Below are positions 1 through 8,469 of a DNA stretch of 64,000 bases, in pieces. A program made the position numbers and the translations under genes. Under the pieces are notes generated by a model. It was not told the origin of the DNA. It saw only the letters and a program-made list of their open reading frames with translations, and did not search any database. Source of the DNA: Saccharothrix ecbatanensis (GTDB taxonomy: Bacteria; Actinomycetota; Actinomycetes; Mycobacteriales; Pseudonocardiaceae); NCBI RefSeq assembly GCF_014205015.1, contig NZ_JACHMO010000001.1, positions 7,316,001 through 7,380,000 of the forward strand. Direction: 5' to 3'. Positions within the stretch are counted from its first letter, which is position 1, and every line of letters starts with the position of its first letter.

Positions 1-339
1 GTGTGGTTGAAGCGGGCGGGTGCGGCCGGGTTGCCGGTCCGGTACGAGGCGTTCGCGGACCGGGCTTACACGGCGGTGGGGACGTTGGTCGACCGACGGC
101 AGCCGGGGGCGGTGCTGGTCGACGTCGGGGCGATCGAGGCGCGGTGCGTGGTGCTGGCGACCGAGGGGCGGGTGCGGGCGGTGGACGGGCGGGTGTTGCG
201 GATGCCGGTGGACTCGATCTGCGTGCACGGCGACAGCCCTGGTGCGGTGGCGGTCGCCCGTGCGGTGCGGTCGGCGTTGACCGATGCGGGTGTGGCGCTG
301 GGTCCGTTCTCCGGCGGGCTTGACCGGCTCAGCGTGTGA
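1..339 (+). CDS. pxpA: 5-oxoprolinase subunit A (PxpA, LamB/YcsF family), C-terminal fragment
   Basis: This is the last 112 codons of a gene that begins before the window. The segment 'EAFADRAYTAVGTLVDRRQPGAVL' region and the ending block with 'SICVHGDSPGAVAVARAVR' are hallmark C-terminal motifs of the LamB/YcsF family. Family members are about 250 residues, so roughly half is present. PxpA works with the PxpB and PxpC subunits in ATP-dependent opening of 5-oxoproline (pyroglutamate) to glutamate in the cytoplasm. The partner genes are presumably off the left edge. The gene is convergent with the next one, with a 3-bp gap. The neighbourhood also has a pyroglutamyl-peptidase-like gene at 3528, which could release the same metabolite. 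Confidence 0.9.
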   Translation: MWLKRAGAAGLPVRYEAFADRAYTAVGTLVDRRQPGAVLVDVGAIEARCVVLATEGRVRAVDGRVLRMPVDSICVHGDSPGAVAVARAVRSALTDAGVALGPFSGGLDRLSV

Positions 340-342
340 GGC

Positions 343-1167
343 TCAGGCGCTCACAGGCGGGTGCGCCGGTGTCACGTGGGGCATCCGATCGAGCATCCCG
401 AGAATCACGTCGACCTTGGCGAGGACCTTGTCCGGATCGATCCGCCGGTGCGACGTCGCGAAAACCAGCCCCGCCTCGAAGGTCAGGTGGAGGGGCCAGG
501 CGCTCTCGAACGGGTCATCGCCCGCTTGTCCGAGCATCCACTCCACGAACTGGGGGTTGAACGCCCGAGCCACGGTGGACGGGTCGGTGGTGAACACGAC
601 GAAGTCACCGTCCACAGGCGCCGGCACCCTGGTCCGCAGCCACGGCCGCTGCTCTCGCACCACCGTCACCGGCGCTTCGGCAGCCGGTTCGCGGTCCGGG
701 TCGGGGATGCGCTTCGGCGGCAGCGGTCGCCGCATGTGGTCCACGAGGAGCCGCCGACTGATCTTCATCGGCGCCACGATCGAGGTGGCCACCTCGATCC
801 TGTGCTCGTAGATCGTGGCCGAGCTGGTCGAGTTGGCCTTCTCCATCGACGCCTCGCTCACCCGCACCGACCAGTTGCCCCTCCGGAAGTCCAGCGCGGT
901 CTCGAAGCGGGGCCGCCGCACCGTGCCCATCCAGCCGATGACGCCCTCGGTGTCGCTCTTCATCGGTGGCAGGAGTTCGGCCGACCACGCGTGGGCTTCG
1001 GCGGGACCGACCACACGTCCGCCGAGCGTGCCCGCGAACGCCACCAGCGCCTCGGCGTGCGACCGCTCCGCTTTCCGCTCACTGCGCCATTTCCACCAGA
1101 ACAGCAGGCCGACCAGGCCCAGAAGAGTGCCCACCAGCGGTGCGAACGTAGCGAAAGTGTTGTCCAT
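343..1167 (-). CDS. hypothetical protein with one N-terminal membrane helix
   Basis: A 274-residue protein whose residues about 8-27 form a single hydrophobic helix ending in WWKWRSERK, so the bulk is probably cytoplasmic and anchored by its N-terminus. The remaining sequence is soluble, mixed alpha/beta, with no motif I recognise. It is the last gene of a tightly packed minus-strand series (2-bp gap to the upstream WXG-like gene), which suggests co-transcription with the ESX-type proteins upstream. A role in handling or anchoring those proteins is possible but is only inferred from position. Confidence 0.75.
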   Translation of the reverse strand: MDNTFATFAPLVGTLLGLVGLLFWWKWRSERKAERSHAEALVAFAGTLGGRVVGPAEAHAWSAELLPPMKSDTEGVIGWMGTVRRPRFETALDFRRGNWSVRVSEASMEKANSTSSATIYEHRIEVATSIVAPMKISRRLLVDHMRRPLPPKRIPDPDREPAAEAPVTVVREQRPWLRTRVPAPVDGDFVVFTTDPSTVARAFNPQFVEWMLGQAGDDPFESAWPLHLTFEAGLVFATSHRRIDPDKVLAKVDVILGMLDRMPHVTPAHPPVSA

Positions 1168-1169
1168 GA

Positions 1170-2282
1170 TCAGATGTCCAATAGGTTCTCGGTCTGCTGC
1201 TTGGACTGGTCTTCGCCGGTGTCGGCGTACGCGTCGGCCTTCTGTTTGGCGGCGTCGTTACGCAGCTTCTTGTCGACACCGGCGTTTGCCCCCGTGCCGA
1301 GGCCCACCTGCGCAGCCGCCGCCCCACCAGCCGCGTCCAGCAGTGATTTGCCGAACCCCGTCTGCAGCCGTTCGCCGAGCATCCCGTCCTTGGACCACAA
1401 CTTGTCCAGCATCGACTTGTCCTTGACGCCGTCGGCCGTGACGCTCCTGGCCTGCTTGCTCGCCATGGAGCGCTGGAATCCGGCGCGCACGTTCCCTGCC
1501 CGCTTGCTCAGGCTGCGCAGGAAGTCGAGGATCTTGGTCAGGAACTGCTTCAGCTTGGCCACGATCCGGGCCACCCGGCTACCAGTGGTCGCTACCCGCA
1601 CACCGGTCGCGGCACCGGCCGCGGCGGTCGACGCCCCGAAGCTCGGCACGGCGGCGGCCAACGCCGGGATCCAGATCATCACCAGCCAGGTGATCAGCTC
1701 GGTGAGGATCGCCTTGATGAAGTCCTCGATGATCGTCATGATCATGCTGGACATCTGGAGCATCTGCGCCAGCTCACCGGCCTGACCCGCGACACCGTCG
1801 ATGCCGTTCGCGAACTCGCCCAGCTTCGTGCTCGCCGCCTCCGCCGCGTCGCCGCCCCAGAGGGTCACCGCGCTCTCCAAGTCCTTGTCGAACGTCGTGC
1901 GCAGGTCTGCCACCCCCTTGGCGATGGCGCCGAAGTTCTCCGCCGCCTGGGCCAGCGCGGGGCCGTCACCGCTGACGAAGTGGATCGCGTCCTCCAGCGG
2001 CTGCACCACGCTGATCAGGAAGTTCAACCCCTGCCCGACGAGCCAGCCGATCGGGTCGGTCGCGATCCCGATTGCGGAGGTGCCGAGAGACGTGACCAAC
2101 GCGGAGCCTTCGGAGACCAGGCCGGTCACCTCCGCGCCTCCCTTGTCCTGCGCCTTCCCCCACGCTTCCTTGGTCTTGAGGTAGTTGCCGTAGAAGGGGG
2201 CGGCTTCCGCCATCTTCTGGCTGGTGTCCTTTTCACCGACGGTGATCTCGACGCCACCGGCGGAAGTCTTCTCTTCAGCCAT
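1170..2282 (-). CDS. WXG/LXG-like type VII secretion-associated protein
   Basis: A 370-residue alanine-rich, largely helical protein. Around residues 140-145 it has LWGGDAAEAA, resembling the W-x-G turn of WXG100/PPE-type helical hairpins, followed by long helices. Residues about 185-225 are strongly hydrophobic (two possible membrane passes: TELITWLVMIWIPALAAAVP and the preceding segment). The C-terminus is charged and low in hydrophobicity, without a toxin motif I recognise. It lies 16 bp after the EspC-like gene and 2 bp before the next gene, so the cluster is probably one operon. The likely role is an ESX substrate or a membrane-interacting partner; the family assignment comes from motif and context, not from a full-length match. 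Confidence 0.6.
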   Translation of the reverse strand: MAEEKTSAGGVEITVGEKDTSQKMAEAAPFYGNYLKTKEAWGKAQDKGGAEVTGLVSEGSALVTSLGTSAIGIATDPIGWLVGQGLNFLISVVQPLEDAIHFVSGDGPALAQAAENFGAIAKGVADLRTTFDKDLESAVTLWGGDAAEAASTKLGEFANGIDGVAGQAGELAQMLQMSSMIMTIIEDFIKAILTELITWLVMIWIPALAAAVPSFGASTAAAGAATGVRVATTGSRVARIVAKLKQFLTKILDFLRSLSKRAGNVRAGFQRSMASKQARSVTADGVKDKSMLDKLWSKDGMLGERLQTGFGKSLLDAAGGAAAAQVGLGTGANAGVDKKLRNDAAKQKADAYADTGEDQSKQQTENLLDI

Positions 2283-2298
2283 CCTGGATTACCCCCCT

Positions 2299-2622
2299 CT
2301 ACTGGTTGTCGAGCTCGACTTGCAGGCCGTTGAGTAGTTCCTTCACGGCTTGCTCCTGCTCGTCGTAGTCCTGGGCCGTGCCGTTGAACTTGTCCGAACC
2401 GGACTGCAGGCCGTCCTGAAGCGCCTGGAACACGTCGTTCAGGTCGTCGAGCATCTGCGTGTACTGGCCCTTGACGAACAGGCCGACCACGCCCCACGAC
2501 TTGTCCGAGACGTCCGCCTTGGCCACGAGGCCGGCGATCTCGGCGGCGGTGCCGCGGTGGCCGTCGAGCTTGCCGGCGAAAGTCCTCAACTCCTCGACGT
2601 TGACGTCGAACCCACCGGTCAT
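2299..2622 (-). CDS. EspC/WXG100-like small type VII secretion target
   Basis: A 107-residue all-helical protein of the size of EspC/WXG100 substrates. It has helix 1 (residues 8-35), a turn containing SWGVVGLF that matches the W-x-G region, and helix 2 (about 50-103). An N-terminal VNVEELRTFAGKLDGH segment is typical of the actinobacterial EspC-like family. Such proteins form helical hairpins, often as heterodimers with a larger partner, and are exported by ESX systems. The adjacent 370-residue protein is the obvious partner candidate. No ESX core ATPase or EccD/EccB gene is in the window, so the export machine would be encoded elsewhere. Confidence 0.75.
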   Translation of the reverse strand: MTGGFDVNVEELRTFAGKLDGHRGTAAEIAGLVAKADVSDKSWGVVGLFVKGQYTQMLDDLNDVFQALQDGLQSGSDKFNGTAQDYDEQEQAVKELLNGLQVELDNQ

Positions 2623-2656
2623 CGCGCACTCCTCATCTGCTTGCCCACGAACACGG

Positions 2657-3352
2657 TCAGCGGTCCTCGTCGTCGAAGAGGTTCAGGAAGCGGCCGTCGT
2701 TCTGCGCGGGCCCGGAGTTCGGGGGTGGCTTGGACTTGTCGTCGTCGCGGAGGAACCGCTGCTGCGAGAAGTCGTCCGGTTCTTCCGGCGCGGGCCTGCG
2801 GGGCGGGGGAGGCGGTGGGGTAGGGCTTGGCGGCGGCATCCGGTGTGGGCCGACGCCCGTCATCGGTGGCGGCATCGGCGGCCGGCCCGAGCCTGGAGGG
2901 GGACCGGGACGTGGCGGGACGGGCGGTGGGGGTGGGGTGGGCGGTGGCTGCTCCGTCATCGCGCGCATCTCCTGCGGCGAGACGCCGAACAGCTGGGCCT
3001 GGGTCTCCAGGATCTGGTCGGTGAGGTGCATGTCGTCGCCGAGCGCGTTCTCCACGATCCCCGCCTGACGCCGCGCGGCCTCGGCCACGGCTTGGCGCAG
3101 GGTTGCCATCAGCGCCCCGGCCAGCGCGTGTGGCGGCCGGCGCATGGCCTGGTCGGTCAGCCGGATGTCCTTGATCGCCCCTGAGGGACCGGCCACCACG
3201 GTCACCGCACGGTCCGGTGACGTCGCGACCACCTCGAGCGCCGCCAGTTCCTGCTGCATCTCCCCGATGCCCGCGACCTGCTGGTCGACCCGCTGGATCT
3301 TGGCCTGGAACTGTTCGAACTGGGCGACGAGCTGGTCGAACTCGGCCGACAC
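2657..3352 (-). CDS. YbaB/EbfC-family DNA-binding-like protein with proline-rich tail
   Basis: Residues 1-110 follow the YbaB/EbfC pattern: an N-terminal helix (FDQLVAQFEQFQAKIQRV), then a strand/helix core with VTVVAGPSGAIKDIRLTDQA and a C-terminal helix. YbaB proteins are dimeric nucleoid-associated proteins. Residues about 140-231 form a long Pro/Gly-rich low-complexity tail, unlike canonical YbaB (about 100 residues). In actinobacteria this extended type is repeatedly found at the head of ESX-substrate operons, as here: the EspC-like gene starts 34 bp downstream. DNA binding has not been tested for this subgroup, and a chaperone or adaptor role is equally plausible. Confidence 0.75.
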   Translation of the reverse strand: MSAEFDQLVAQFEQFQAKIQRVDQQVAGIGEMQQELAALEVVATSPDRAVTVVAGPSGAIKDIRLTDQAMRRPPHALAGALMATLRQAVAEAARRQAGIVENALGDDMHLTDQILETQAQLFGVSPQEMRAMTEQPPPTPPPPPVPPRPGPPPGSGRPPMPPPMTGVGPHRMPPPSPTPPPPPPRRPAPEEPDDFSQQRFLRDDDKSKPPPNSGPAQNDGRFLNLFDDEDR

Positions 3353-3527
3353 GAAAGACCTCCGAGAAGTTCTGGATTCCGGCGACGCGAACCGGCCGGG
3401 TGAGCGTCGCCCATAGTCGCAAGGCGATGACTGGCTGTGGGGCGGAACGGGCGAAGAGCCTGGACGTGAAAGCCGTGGGCCGTTCGGCGGGTTTCACGAT
3501 CCGGCGGCGGTTCGGGAGTATCCGTCG

Positions 3528-4817
3528 GTGACCAAACGACTCCGCGCCGTTATCCCGATCGCCCTTGGCCTGTCCCTCCTCGCTCTGCCTGGCGTTGCCC
3601 ACGCGCAACCCGCGCCGTGCTTCGACCCGACCGCGCCCACCACGGTGGAGGAACAGCGGTTGGACGATCGGCTCACGCCCACCGGGCCTGAGGTCGGACC
3701 GGAGTTGGCGCGGTTGGGCGGATTCGCGGACGACGTCCGCAGGTTCACCGCCCGGCTGTGCGAGCCGATCTCCCGTTCCCAAGCCCTCCGGCTCACGCTG
3801 ACCAGCGGCACGGAGTTGTGGCGGGCGGCGGTGGAGCGGGCCCGGTCGGCGCAGGCTCCGTCGGCGCAGGCTCCGTCGGCGCAGGCCTGGGACGCGTTTG
3901 ACGACCGGCCGCTGTACTGGGCCCGGCTGCTGGGCACCAAGGCGCTTCGGCAGTGGCAGCCGCGCGGGTGGCAGCTCACCGCGACCGATCGGGCCAAGCT
4001 GGTCGACTCGTTCGACCGCGCCTCCCGGGGCGTCACGGACCTGCGGTTCGCGCCGGCGGGTGTCCGGCGGATCGCGGTCACCGGGTTCGATCCGTTCCAG
4101 CTCAGCGGCACGTCCGTGCGGCGCAGCAACCCGGCGGGGGCGGCGGCGTTGCAGCTCGACGGGAAGGTGATCGACACGCCGTCCGGGCCGGTCGTGGTGG
4201 AAGCCGCCGTTCTGCCGGTGCTGTGGGGTTCGTTCGACCAAGGGATCGTCGAGCGGTTCTACGGCGCGGCGCTCGGGTTCCGGCCGGACGCCCTCGTCAC
4301 CGTCAGCCAGGGCCGACCCGGGCGGTTCGACGTCGAGCGGTGGGCGGCTCGGTGGCGGGGCGGGTTCCCGGACAACAACGACGTCGCCGCACGCGGTGTC
4401 GTGCCGGACGCGGCTGGGTGGCCGCAGCCGGCGCACGAGTTCATCGAGACGACGTTGCCGCACCAGCGGATGGTCGACGCCGGGACCACGCCGTTCCCCG
4501 TCTTCTACAACCGGTCGTTCTGCGAGTGGCCGGTGGGCTCCATCCCCGGCACGGGCACGCCGAGCTGCCGCGCCGACGAGCCGACGCCCGGTGCGACGGC
4601 GGCCCAGGGCAGCGGCGGCGACTACCTGTCCAACGAGTCGATGTACCGGGCGAACCGGCTCCGGCTGGGCCTGCACGCGACCACCACCGCGGGTGGTCAC
4701 CTGCACACGCCCGTGCTCGGCCAGCCCGCCGACCCGACCGCGCTCACCGATCCGACGTTCGAACGGGAACGCCGTGCGATCGCCGATCAGGTGGTGGCGC
4801 TGGTGTCAGTAATCTGA
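3528..4817 (+). CDS. secreted pyroglutamyl-peptidase-like protein (family C15 fold), nucleophile apparently Ser
   Basis: A 429-residue protein starting at GTG. Residues 1-26 are a classical signal peptide ending AHA. After a roughly 150-residue N-terminal extension, the C15 domain starts with IAVTGFDPF (residues 182-190) and NPAG (201-204), matching the VTGFEPFGG...NPS motif of pyroglutamyl peptidase. GRFDVERWA carries the expected acidic residue (Glu270), and GGHLHTPVL has the expected His393. The block GGDYLSNESMYR aligns with the AG-Y-x-CN-x3-Y nucleophile motif, but the Cys is Ser368. An SAQAP tandem repeat sits near residue 108. The protein may be a divergent or inactive extracytoplasmic member of the family. 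Its nearness to pxpA suggests a link to pyroglutamate. Confidence 0.75.
   Translation: MTKRLRAVIPIALGLSLLALPGVAHAQPAPCFDPTAPTTVEEQRLDDRLTPTGPEVGPELARLGGFADDVRRFTARLCEPISRSQALRLTLTSGTELWRAAVERARSAQAPSAQAPSAQAWDAFDDRPLYWARLLGTKALRQWQPRGWQLTATDRAKLVDSFDRASRGVTDLRFAPAGVRRIAVTGFDPFQLSGTSVRRSNPAGAAALQLDGKVIDTPSGPVVVEAAVLPVLWGSFDQGIVERFYGAALGFRPDALVTVSQGRPGRFDVERWAARWRGGFPDNNDVAARGVVPDAAGWPQPAHEFIETTLPHQRMVDAGTTPFPVFYNRSFCEWPVGSIPGTGTPSCRADEPTPGATAAQGSGGDYLSNESMYRANRLRLGLHATTTAGGHLHTPVLGQPADPTALTDPTFERERRAIADQVVALVSVI
4810..4815 (+). promoter_or_regulatory. leaderless -10 element TAATCT for the septum-formation lipoprotein gene
   Basis: TAATCT ends 7 nt before the GTG at 4823, and there is no Shine-Dalgarno sequence in between. 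This fits the TANNNT-plus-short-spacer pattern seen repeatedly in this window and supports GTG 4823 as both the transcription and translation start. Confidence 0.6.
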
Positions 4818-4822
4818 CCGAC

Positions 4823-5650
4823 GTGAAGGGCTGGCGGGCGACGGTCGTGGCACTGTCCGCGCTGTCGCTCGTCGCCTGCACGGCCCAGGTCCAAGGCGTG
4901 CCGGACGCCCAGGTGGTCCGGCCCTCCCTCACCCCGACCGTCGATCAGCTGCCCAAACCGGGCCAGTGCACGGACACCGGCCTCGAAGTCCTCGACTGCA
5001 AGACCGAGCACGAGGCCGAGGTGACCGAGGTCGGCTCGGTCGAGTTGGGGGCCGAGTACCCGAGCGACCGCGACCTGCGCCGCGCCGTCCTCCCCGCGTG
5101 CCGCGCCGCCCTCACCGCGTACCTCGGCAGCGCCGACCACGACGCCACCCGACTCCAGGCGCACGCGTTCTGGCCGAGCCGCGACGGGTGGGCCAAGGGC
5201 GACCGCTGGCGCGTCTGCACGGTGGTCGAGCTGAAGCCGGACGGCAGCCGGGTGCGGCGCAAGACCGGCGCCAAGGACCTCCTCAAGGCGGCCGGGTTCG
5301 CCACCGTCCAGCTGTGCGCGGTCGCCTCACCCGGTGAAGCCAAGGACGCCGGGATCACGGCCTGCGATCAGCCGCACAAGGCCGAAGCCGTGCCGGGCGT
5401 GCTCACCCTGGGCAATCCACAGGACCCGGCGCCGTCCCTTGACCAGGTGAACGCCAAAGCCTCCGAGCACTGTGCGAAAGCGGTCACGAACTACGTCGGC
5501 GCACCGCGTGAGGACGTCTTCGCGTCGTGGCGGGCGTTCGGCAGCCAAGCCTGGTCCGAGGGCCACACGACGGCGGTCTGCTACGCCGAGGCGACCCGCC
5601 CGTTCACCGGCCGACTGTGGGGCCTCGGCGCCAACCCGCTCCCCGCCTGA
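4823..5650 (+). CDS. lipoprotein of the septum-formation family
   Basis: A 275-residue protein starting at GTG 4823. The N-terminus carries a lipoprotein signal with lipobox LVAC (lipidated Cys19). The mature part has two related halves, each with conserved Cys positions and the CDQPHKAEAVPGV / CKTEHEAEVTEVGSV motif. This C-x-x-x-H-x-x-E pattern is typical of the actinobacterial 'septum formation' domain. The protein should sit on the outer face of the cytoplasmic membrane. The family name comes from weak links to septation and the biochemical role is unknown. The start is supported by a leaderless promoter hexamer at 4810. Confidence 0.75.
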   Translation: MKGWRATVVALSALSLVACTAQVQGVPDAQVVRPSLTPTVDQLPKPGQCTDTGLEVLDCKTEHEAEVTEVGSVELGAEYPSDRDLRRAVLPACRAALTAYLGSADHDATRLQAHAFWPSRDGWAKGDRWRVCTVVELKPDGSRVRRKTGAKDLLKAAGFATVQLCAVASPGEAKDAGITACDQPHKAEAVPGVLTLGNPQDPAPSLDQVNAKASEHCAKAVTNYVGAPREDVFASWRAFGSQAWSEGHTTAVCYAEATRPFTGRLWGLGANPLPA

Positions 5651-5680
5651 TCCACATCAACCCACAGGCTGTGCACAGCT

Positions 5681-5701
5681 CTGTCCACAACCTGTGGACA
5701 A
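5681..5701. other. inverted pair of DnaA-box-like 9-mers / hairpin between convergent genes
   Basis: CTGTCCACA at 5681-5689 and TGTGGACAA at 5693-5701 (a perfect reverse TTGTCCACA box) face each other across three bases. The same bases form an 8-bp perfect hairpin, TGTCCACA/TGTGGACA. It sits between the ends of two convergent genes, so it could be a DnaA-binding site, a transcription terminator (there is no T-tract), or both. Confidence 0.45.
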
Positions 5702-6178
5702 CTACCGCCGTCGCCAGGCGAGCAACAGCAGCAACACGCCGACCAGAATGGGAGCGCCGCTCGCGAACACGGGCCTGAGCACCGGCAAGAACGCGACAGT
5801 GCCCAGTTCGTAGAGAACCGAAGCGGTCAACGCGATCACCCCGGCGGTCAACGGCGCGGCTGGGGACAGCTTCCCCAAGCCCACCAATCCCACCACCAGT
5901 CCCGCCAGTCCCAGGGCGACCAACCCGCGGACGCGCACCTCGTCGAACTGGTCCAGCCCGTAGCCCCAAGCGAGGCCCGCGACGGGCGCCGCGAGCGCAC
6001 CGAGCACGAACCCGCCCAGCTGCCACCACGCCGACACACGCGTCCGAACCGGGGCCGCCGCGTCCCCGACCGACCCACCGACCGGGTAATACCGCACGTT
6101 CCCCCGACTCGGACCGACCTGCGGTTCGGGCGGGCCGTCGTAGTGCAGTCCGCCGAGGAAATCGTCCTGCTGGGTCAC
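5702..6178 (-). CDS. small multi-pass membrane protein
   Basis: A 158-residue protein. I place the start at the GTG giving MTQQDDFLGG because AAGGAAGA lies directly upstream (about 6180-6187), whereas a longer open frame to 6265 runs into the pckG terminator. A soluble N-terminal 45 residues (rich in Pro/Gly/Tyr) is followed by four hydrophobic segments: about 50-70, 76-94, 103-120 and 128-150. The C-terminus ends AWRRR. No family recognised. It is convergent with the lipoprotein gene. Confidence 0.7.
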   Translation of the reverse strand: MTQQDDFLGGLHYDGPPEPQVGPSRGNVRYYPVGGSVGDAAAPVRTRVSAWWQLGGFVLGALAAPVAGLAWGYGLDQFDEVRVRGLVALGLAGLVVGLVGLGKLSPAAPLTAGVIALTASVLYELGTVAFLPVLRPVFASGAPILVGVLLLLLAWRRR

Positions 6179-6224
6179 TCTTCCTTGGTACCTCCGGACG
6201 AGCCGGAAATCACCCAGAGCAACC

Positions 6225-6263
6225 AAAAAGAGACCCGGTGGACGCCGTTGGCCACCGGGTCTC
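6225..6263 (-). terminator. intrinsic terminator of pckG
   Basis: Perfect 12-bp stem GAGACCCGGTGG (6230-6241) / CCACCGGGTCTC (6252-6263) with a 10-nt loop. Reading on the minus strand, the stem is followed immediately by CTTTTTGG, a U-tract. It lies 24 bp beyond the pckG stop codon. Confidence 0.9.
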
Positions 6264-6287
6264 ACGCCATGAAGCGTGGGGAAGTGC

Positions 6288-8099
6288 TCAGCCGAGCCGG
6301 AGCTTCAGCGCCTCCAGCTCGTCGCGCAGCGAGGTCGGCACCTTCTCGCCGATCTTGGCGAACCACTCCTCGATCATCGGGATCTCGGCCCGCCACTCGT
6401 CGGCGTGGAACTCCAGCGCCGCCTCGACGTCCTCGCGCGGCGCGTCCAGGCCGGACAGGTCCAGCTCGTCCGCCGTGGGCACGTGGCCGATCGGCGTCTC
6501 GACCGCGGCGGCCTTGCCCTCCAGGCGCTCGACGGCCCACTTCAGCACGCGCGAGTTCTCGCCGAACCCGGGCCACAGGAAGCGCTTGTCGTCGCCCCGG
6601 CGGAACCAGTTGACGTAGAAGATCTTCGGCAGCTTGTCCGCGTCGGCCGACTTGCCGGTGTCGATCCAGTGCTGGAAGTAGTCACCGGCGTGGTAGCCGA
6701 TGAACGGCAGCATCGCCATCGGGTCGCGGCGGACCACGCCGGTCTTGCCGACGGCGGCGGCGGTCGTCTCGCTGGACAGCGTGGCGCCCATGAACACGCC
6801 GTGCTGCCAGTCGCGCGACTCGGTGATCAGCGGGACGGTGGTGGCCCGCCGGCCGCCGAAGAAGATCGCCGAGATCGGCACGCCGTTCGGGTCCTCCCAC
6901 TCCGGCGCCTTGATGTCGCACTGCGAGATCGGCGTGCAGTAGCGGGAGTTCGGGTGCGACGACAGCTCCTCGCCGCCCGGCGTCCAGTCCTGCTTCTTCC
7001 ACGAGGTCAGGTGGGCAGGCGGCTCGCCCATGCCCTCCCACCACACGTCGCCGTCGTCGGTCAGCGCGACGTTCGTGAACAGCGAGTTCCCCTTCTCGAT
7101 GGTGCGCATCGCGTTGGGGTTGGTGTGGTAGTCGGTGCCCGGCGCCACGCCGAAGAAGCCGTTCTCCGGGTTGACCGCGTACAGCCGGCCGTCCTTGCCG
7201 AACCGCATCCAGGCGATGTCGTCACCCAGGGTCTCGACCTTCCAGCCCGGGATGGTCGGCTCCAGCATGGCCAGGTTGGTCTTGCCGCAGGCGCTCGGGA
7301 ACGCGGCGGCGATGTAGTACGCCTTCTGCTCCGGCGAGGTCAGCTTGAGGATCAGCATGTGCTCGGCGAGCCAGCCCTCGTCCCGCGCCATCACGGAGGC
7401 GATGCGCAGCGAGTAGCACTTCTTGCCCAGCAGCGCGTTGCCGCCGTAGCCCGAGCCGAACGACCAGATCGTCCGCTCTTCGGGGAACTGGGTGATGTAC
7501 TTGGTTTCGTTGCACGGCCACGGAACGTCGTCCTGGCCCGGCTCCAACGGCGCGCCGATCGAGTGCAGCGCCTGGACGAAGTCGGCGTCCTCGCCGAATC
7601 GCGCCAACGCCTTCGCGCCCATGCGGGTCATGATGTGCATCGAGACGACGACGTACTCGGAGTCGGTGATCTCCACGCCCAACATCGGCTTCTCCGCGTC
7701 GAGCGGGCCCATGCAGAACGGGATCACGTACATCGTGCGACCGCGCATCGAGCCCCGGTAGAGCTCGGACATGATCGCTTTCATCTCGCCCGGGTCCATC
7801 CAGTTGTTCGTGGGGCCGGCGTCGGCCGGGTCCACGGAACAGATGAAGGTGCGCTCTTCGACCCGGGCCACATCCGTGGGATCCGAGGCGGCCCAGAACG
7901 AGTTGGGTTTCTTCTTCAGCGGAACGAAGGTTCCCGCGTCCACGAGTTTGGCGGTGAGCCGGTTCCACTCTTCCTGGGAGCCGTCGGCCCACACCACTTC
8001 ATCGGGGCAGGTCAGCTCGGCGACCTCGCGCACCCAGGACAGCAGGCGCGGGTGGTTGGTGGGTGCCTGGTCGAGACCGGGAATGGTCACTGCCGTCAT
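6288..8099 (-). CDS. pckG: phosphoenolpyruvate carboxykinase (GTP)
   Basis: A 603-residue enzyme, close to the usual 600-610 for GTP-dependent PEPCK. It converts oxaloacetate plus GTP to PEP, CO2 and GDP, the entry step of gluconeogenesis in the cytoplasm. Diagnostic blocks are [12 protein letters not shown] (the kinase-1a P-loop with the reactive Cys of the GTP class), an upstream [15 protein letters not shown] segment, and the conserved WFRRG near the C-terminus. The ATG giving [11 protein letters not shown] is preferred over an upstream in-frame codon because AGGAG precedes it and its N-terminus matches the family. The gene is monocistronic, with its own terminator and a 370-bp upstream region. 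Confidence 0.96.
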   Translation of the reverse strand: MTAVTIPGLDQAPTNHPRLLSWVREVAELTCPDEVVWADGSQEEWNRLTAKLVDAGTFVPLKKKPNSFWAASDPTDVARVEERTFICSVDPADAGPTNNWMDPGEMKAIMSELYRGSMRGRTMYVIPFCMGPLDAEKPMLGVEITDSEYVVVSMHIMTRMGAKALARFGEDADFVQALHSIGAPLEPGQDDVPWPCNETKYITQFPEERTIWSFGSGYGGNALLGKKCYSLRIASVMARDEGWLAEHMLILKLTSPEQKAYYIAAAFPSACGKTNLAMLEPTIPGWKVETLGDDIAWMRFGKDGRLYAVNPENGFFGVAPGTDYHTNPNAMRTIEKGNSLFTNVALTDDGDVWWEGMGEPPAHLTSWKKQDWTPGGEELSSHPNSRYCTPISQCDIKAPEWEDPNGVPISAIFFGGRRATTVPLITESRDWQHGVFMGATLSSETTAAAVGKTGVVRRDPMAMLPFIGYHAGDYFQHWIDTGKSADADKLPKIFYVNWFRRGDDKRFLWPGFGENSRVLKWAVERLEGKAAAVETPIGHVPTADELDLSGLDAPREDVEAALEFHADEWRAEIPMIEEWFAKIGEKVPTSLRDELEALKLRLG

Positions 8100-8469
8100 C
8101 TCGTCTCGTCTCCTAGCTGAGCGCCAGCCCACGGTGGACGCCGTTGTCCTGGTGGGACGTCCTCGGGAATGGCTCCGCCCGCCCGGTGGAGGGCGTGCCG
8201 TTTAAGGGGATAGACGGAGGTTAGCCGGGTTAATCCCCGGTAACGCACATCTGACCTGTCGGCTGGCTCACAAAACCGATTCTGGAATCGATTCAGCACC
8301 CGATCACCACAAATCGGCCTGTGACCTGGGCTTTAGTTCCCGGAATGCAAGGGCACGCCGCTGCGTCGATCACCACACGACAAGGTGTACGGATGGTTAC
8401 GACGTGAGAGCGCTCTCACATCGTGGCGCAAGAATTGCTGCGACGAAATGCCCGAATTACTCGACCGTT
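8100..8469. other. intergenic region upstream of pckG
   Basis: A 370-bp non-coding stretch between the fusion gene (ending at 8470) and pckG. It should hold the pckG promoter and leader. I see an AGGAG Shine-Dalgarno near the pckG start, the 16-bp palindrome at 8404-8419, and a short inverted CGATTC/GAATCG around 8276. No credible ORF or RNA gene is visible. Confidence 0.6.
8404..8419. promoter_or_regulatory. perfect 16-bp palindrome of LacI-operator type
   Basis: GTGAGAGCGCTCTCAC is a perfect palindrome with the central CG typical of LacI/GalR-family operators; Streptomyces CebR-type sites have the form TGGGAGCGCTCCCA. It lies about 305 bp upstream of the pckG start and 51 bp past the end of the fusion gene. 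Control of pckG by a carbon-source regulator is a reasonable guess, but no regulator gene is adjacent. Confidence 0.45.

Noticed and set aside
6276..8120. Long plus-strand frame opposite pckG
   Set aside because: Antisense shadow of a well-supported enzyme gene; its Arg/Val-rich translation has no domain motif.
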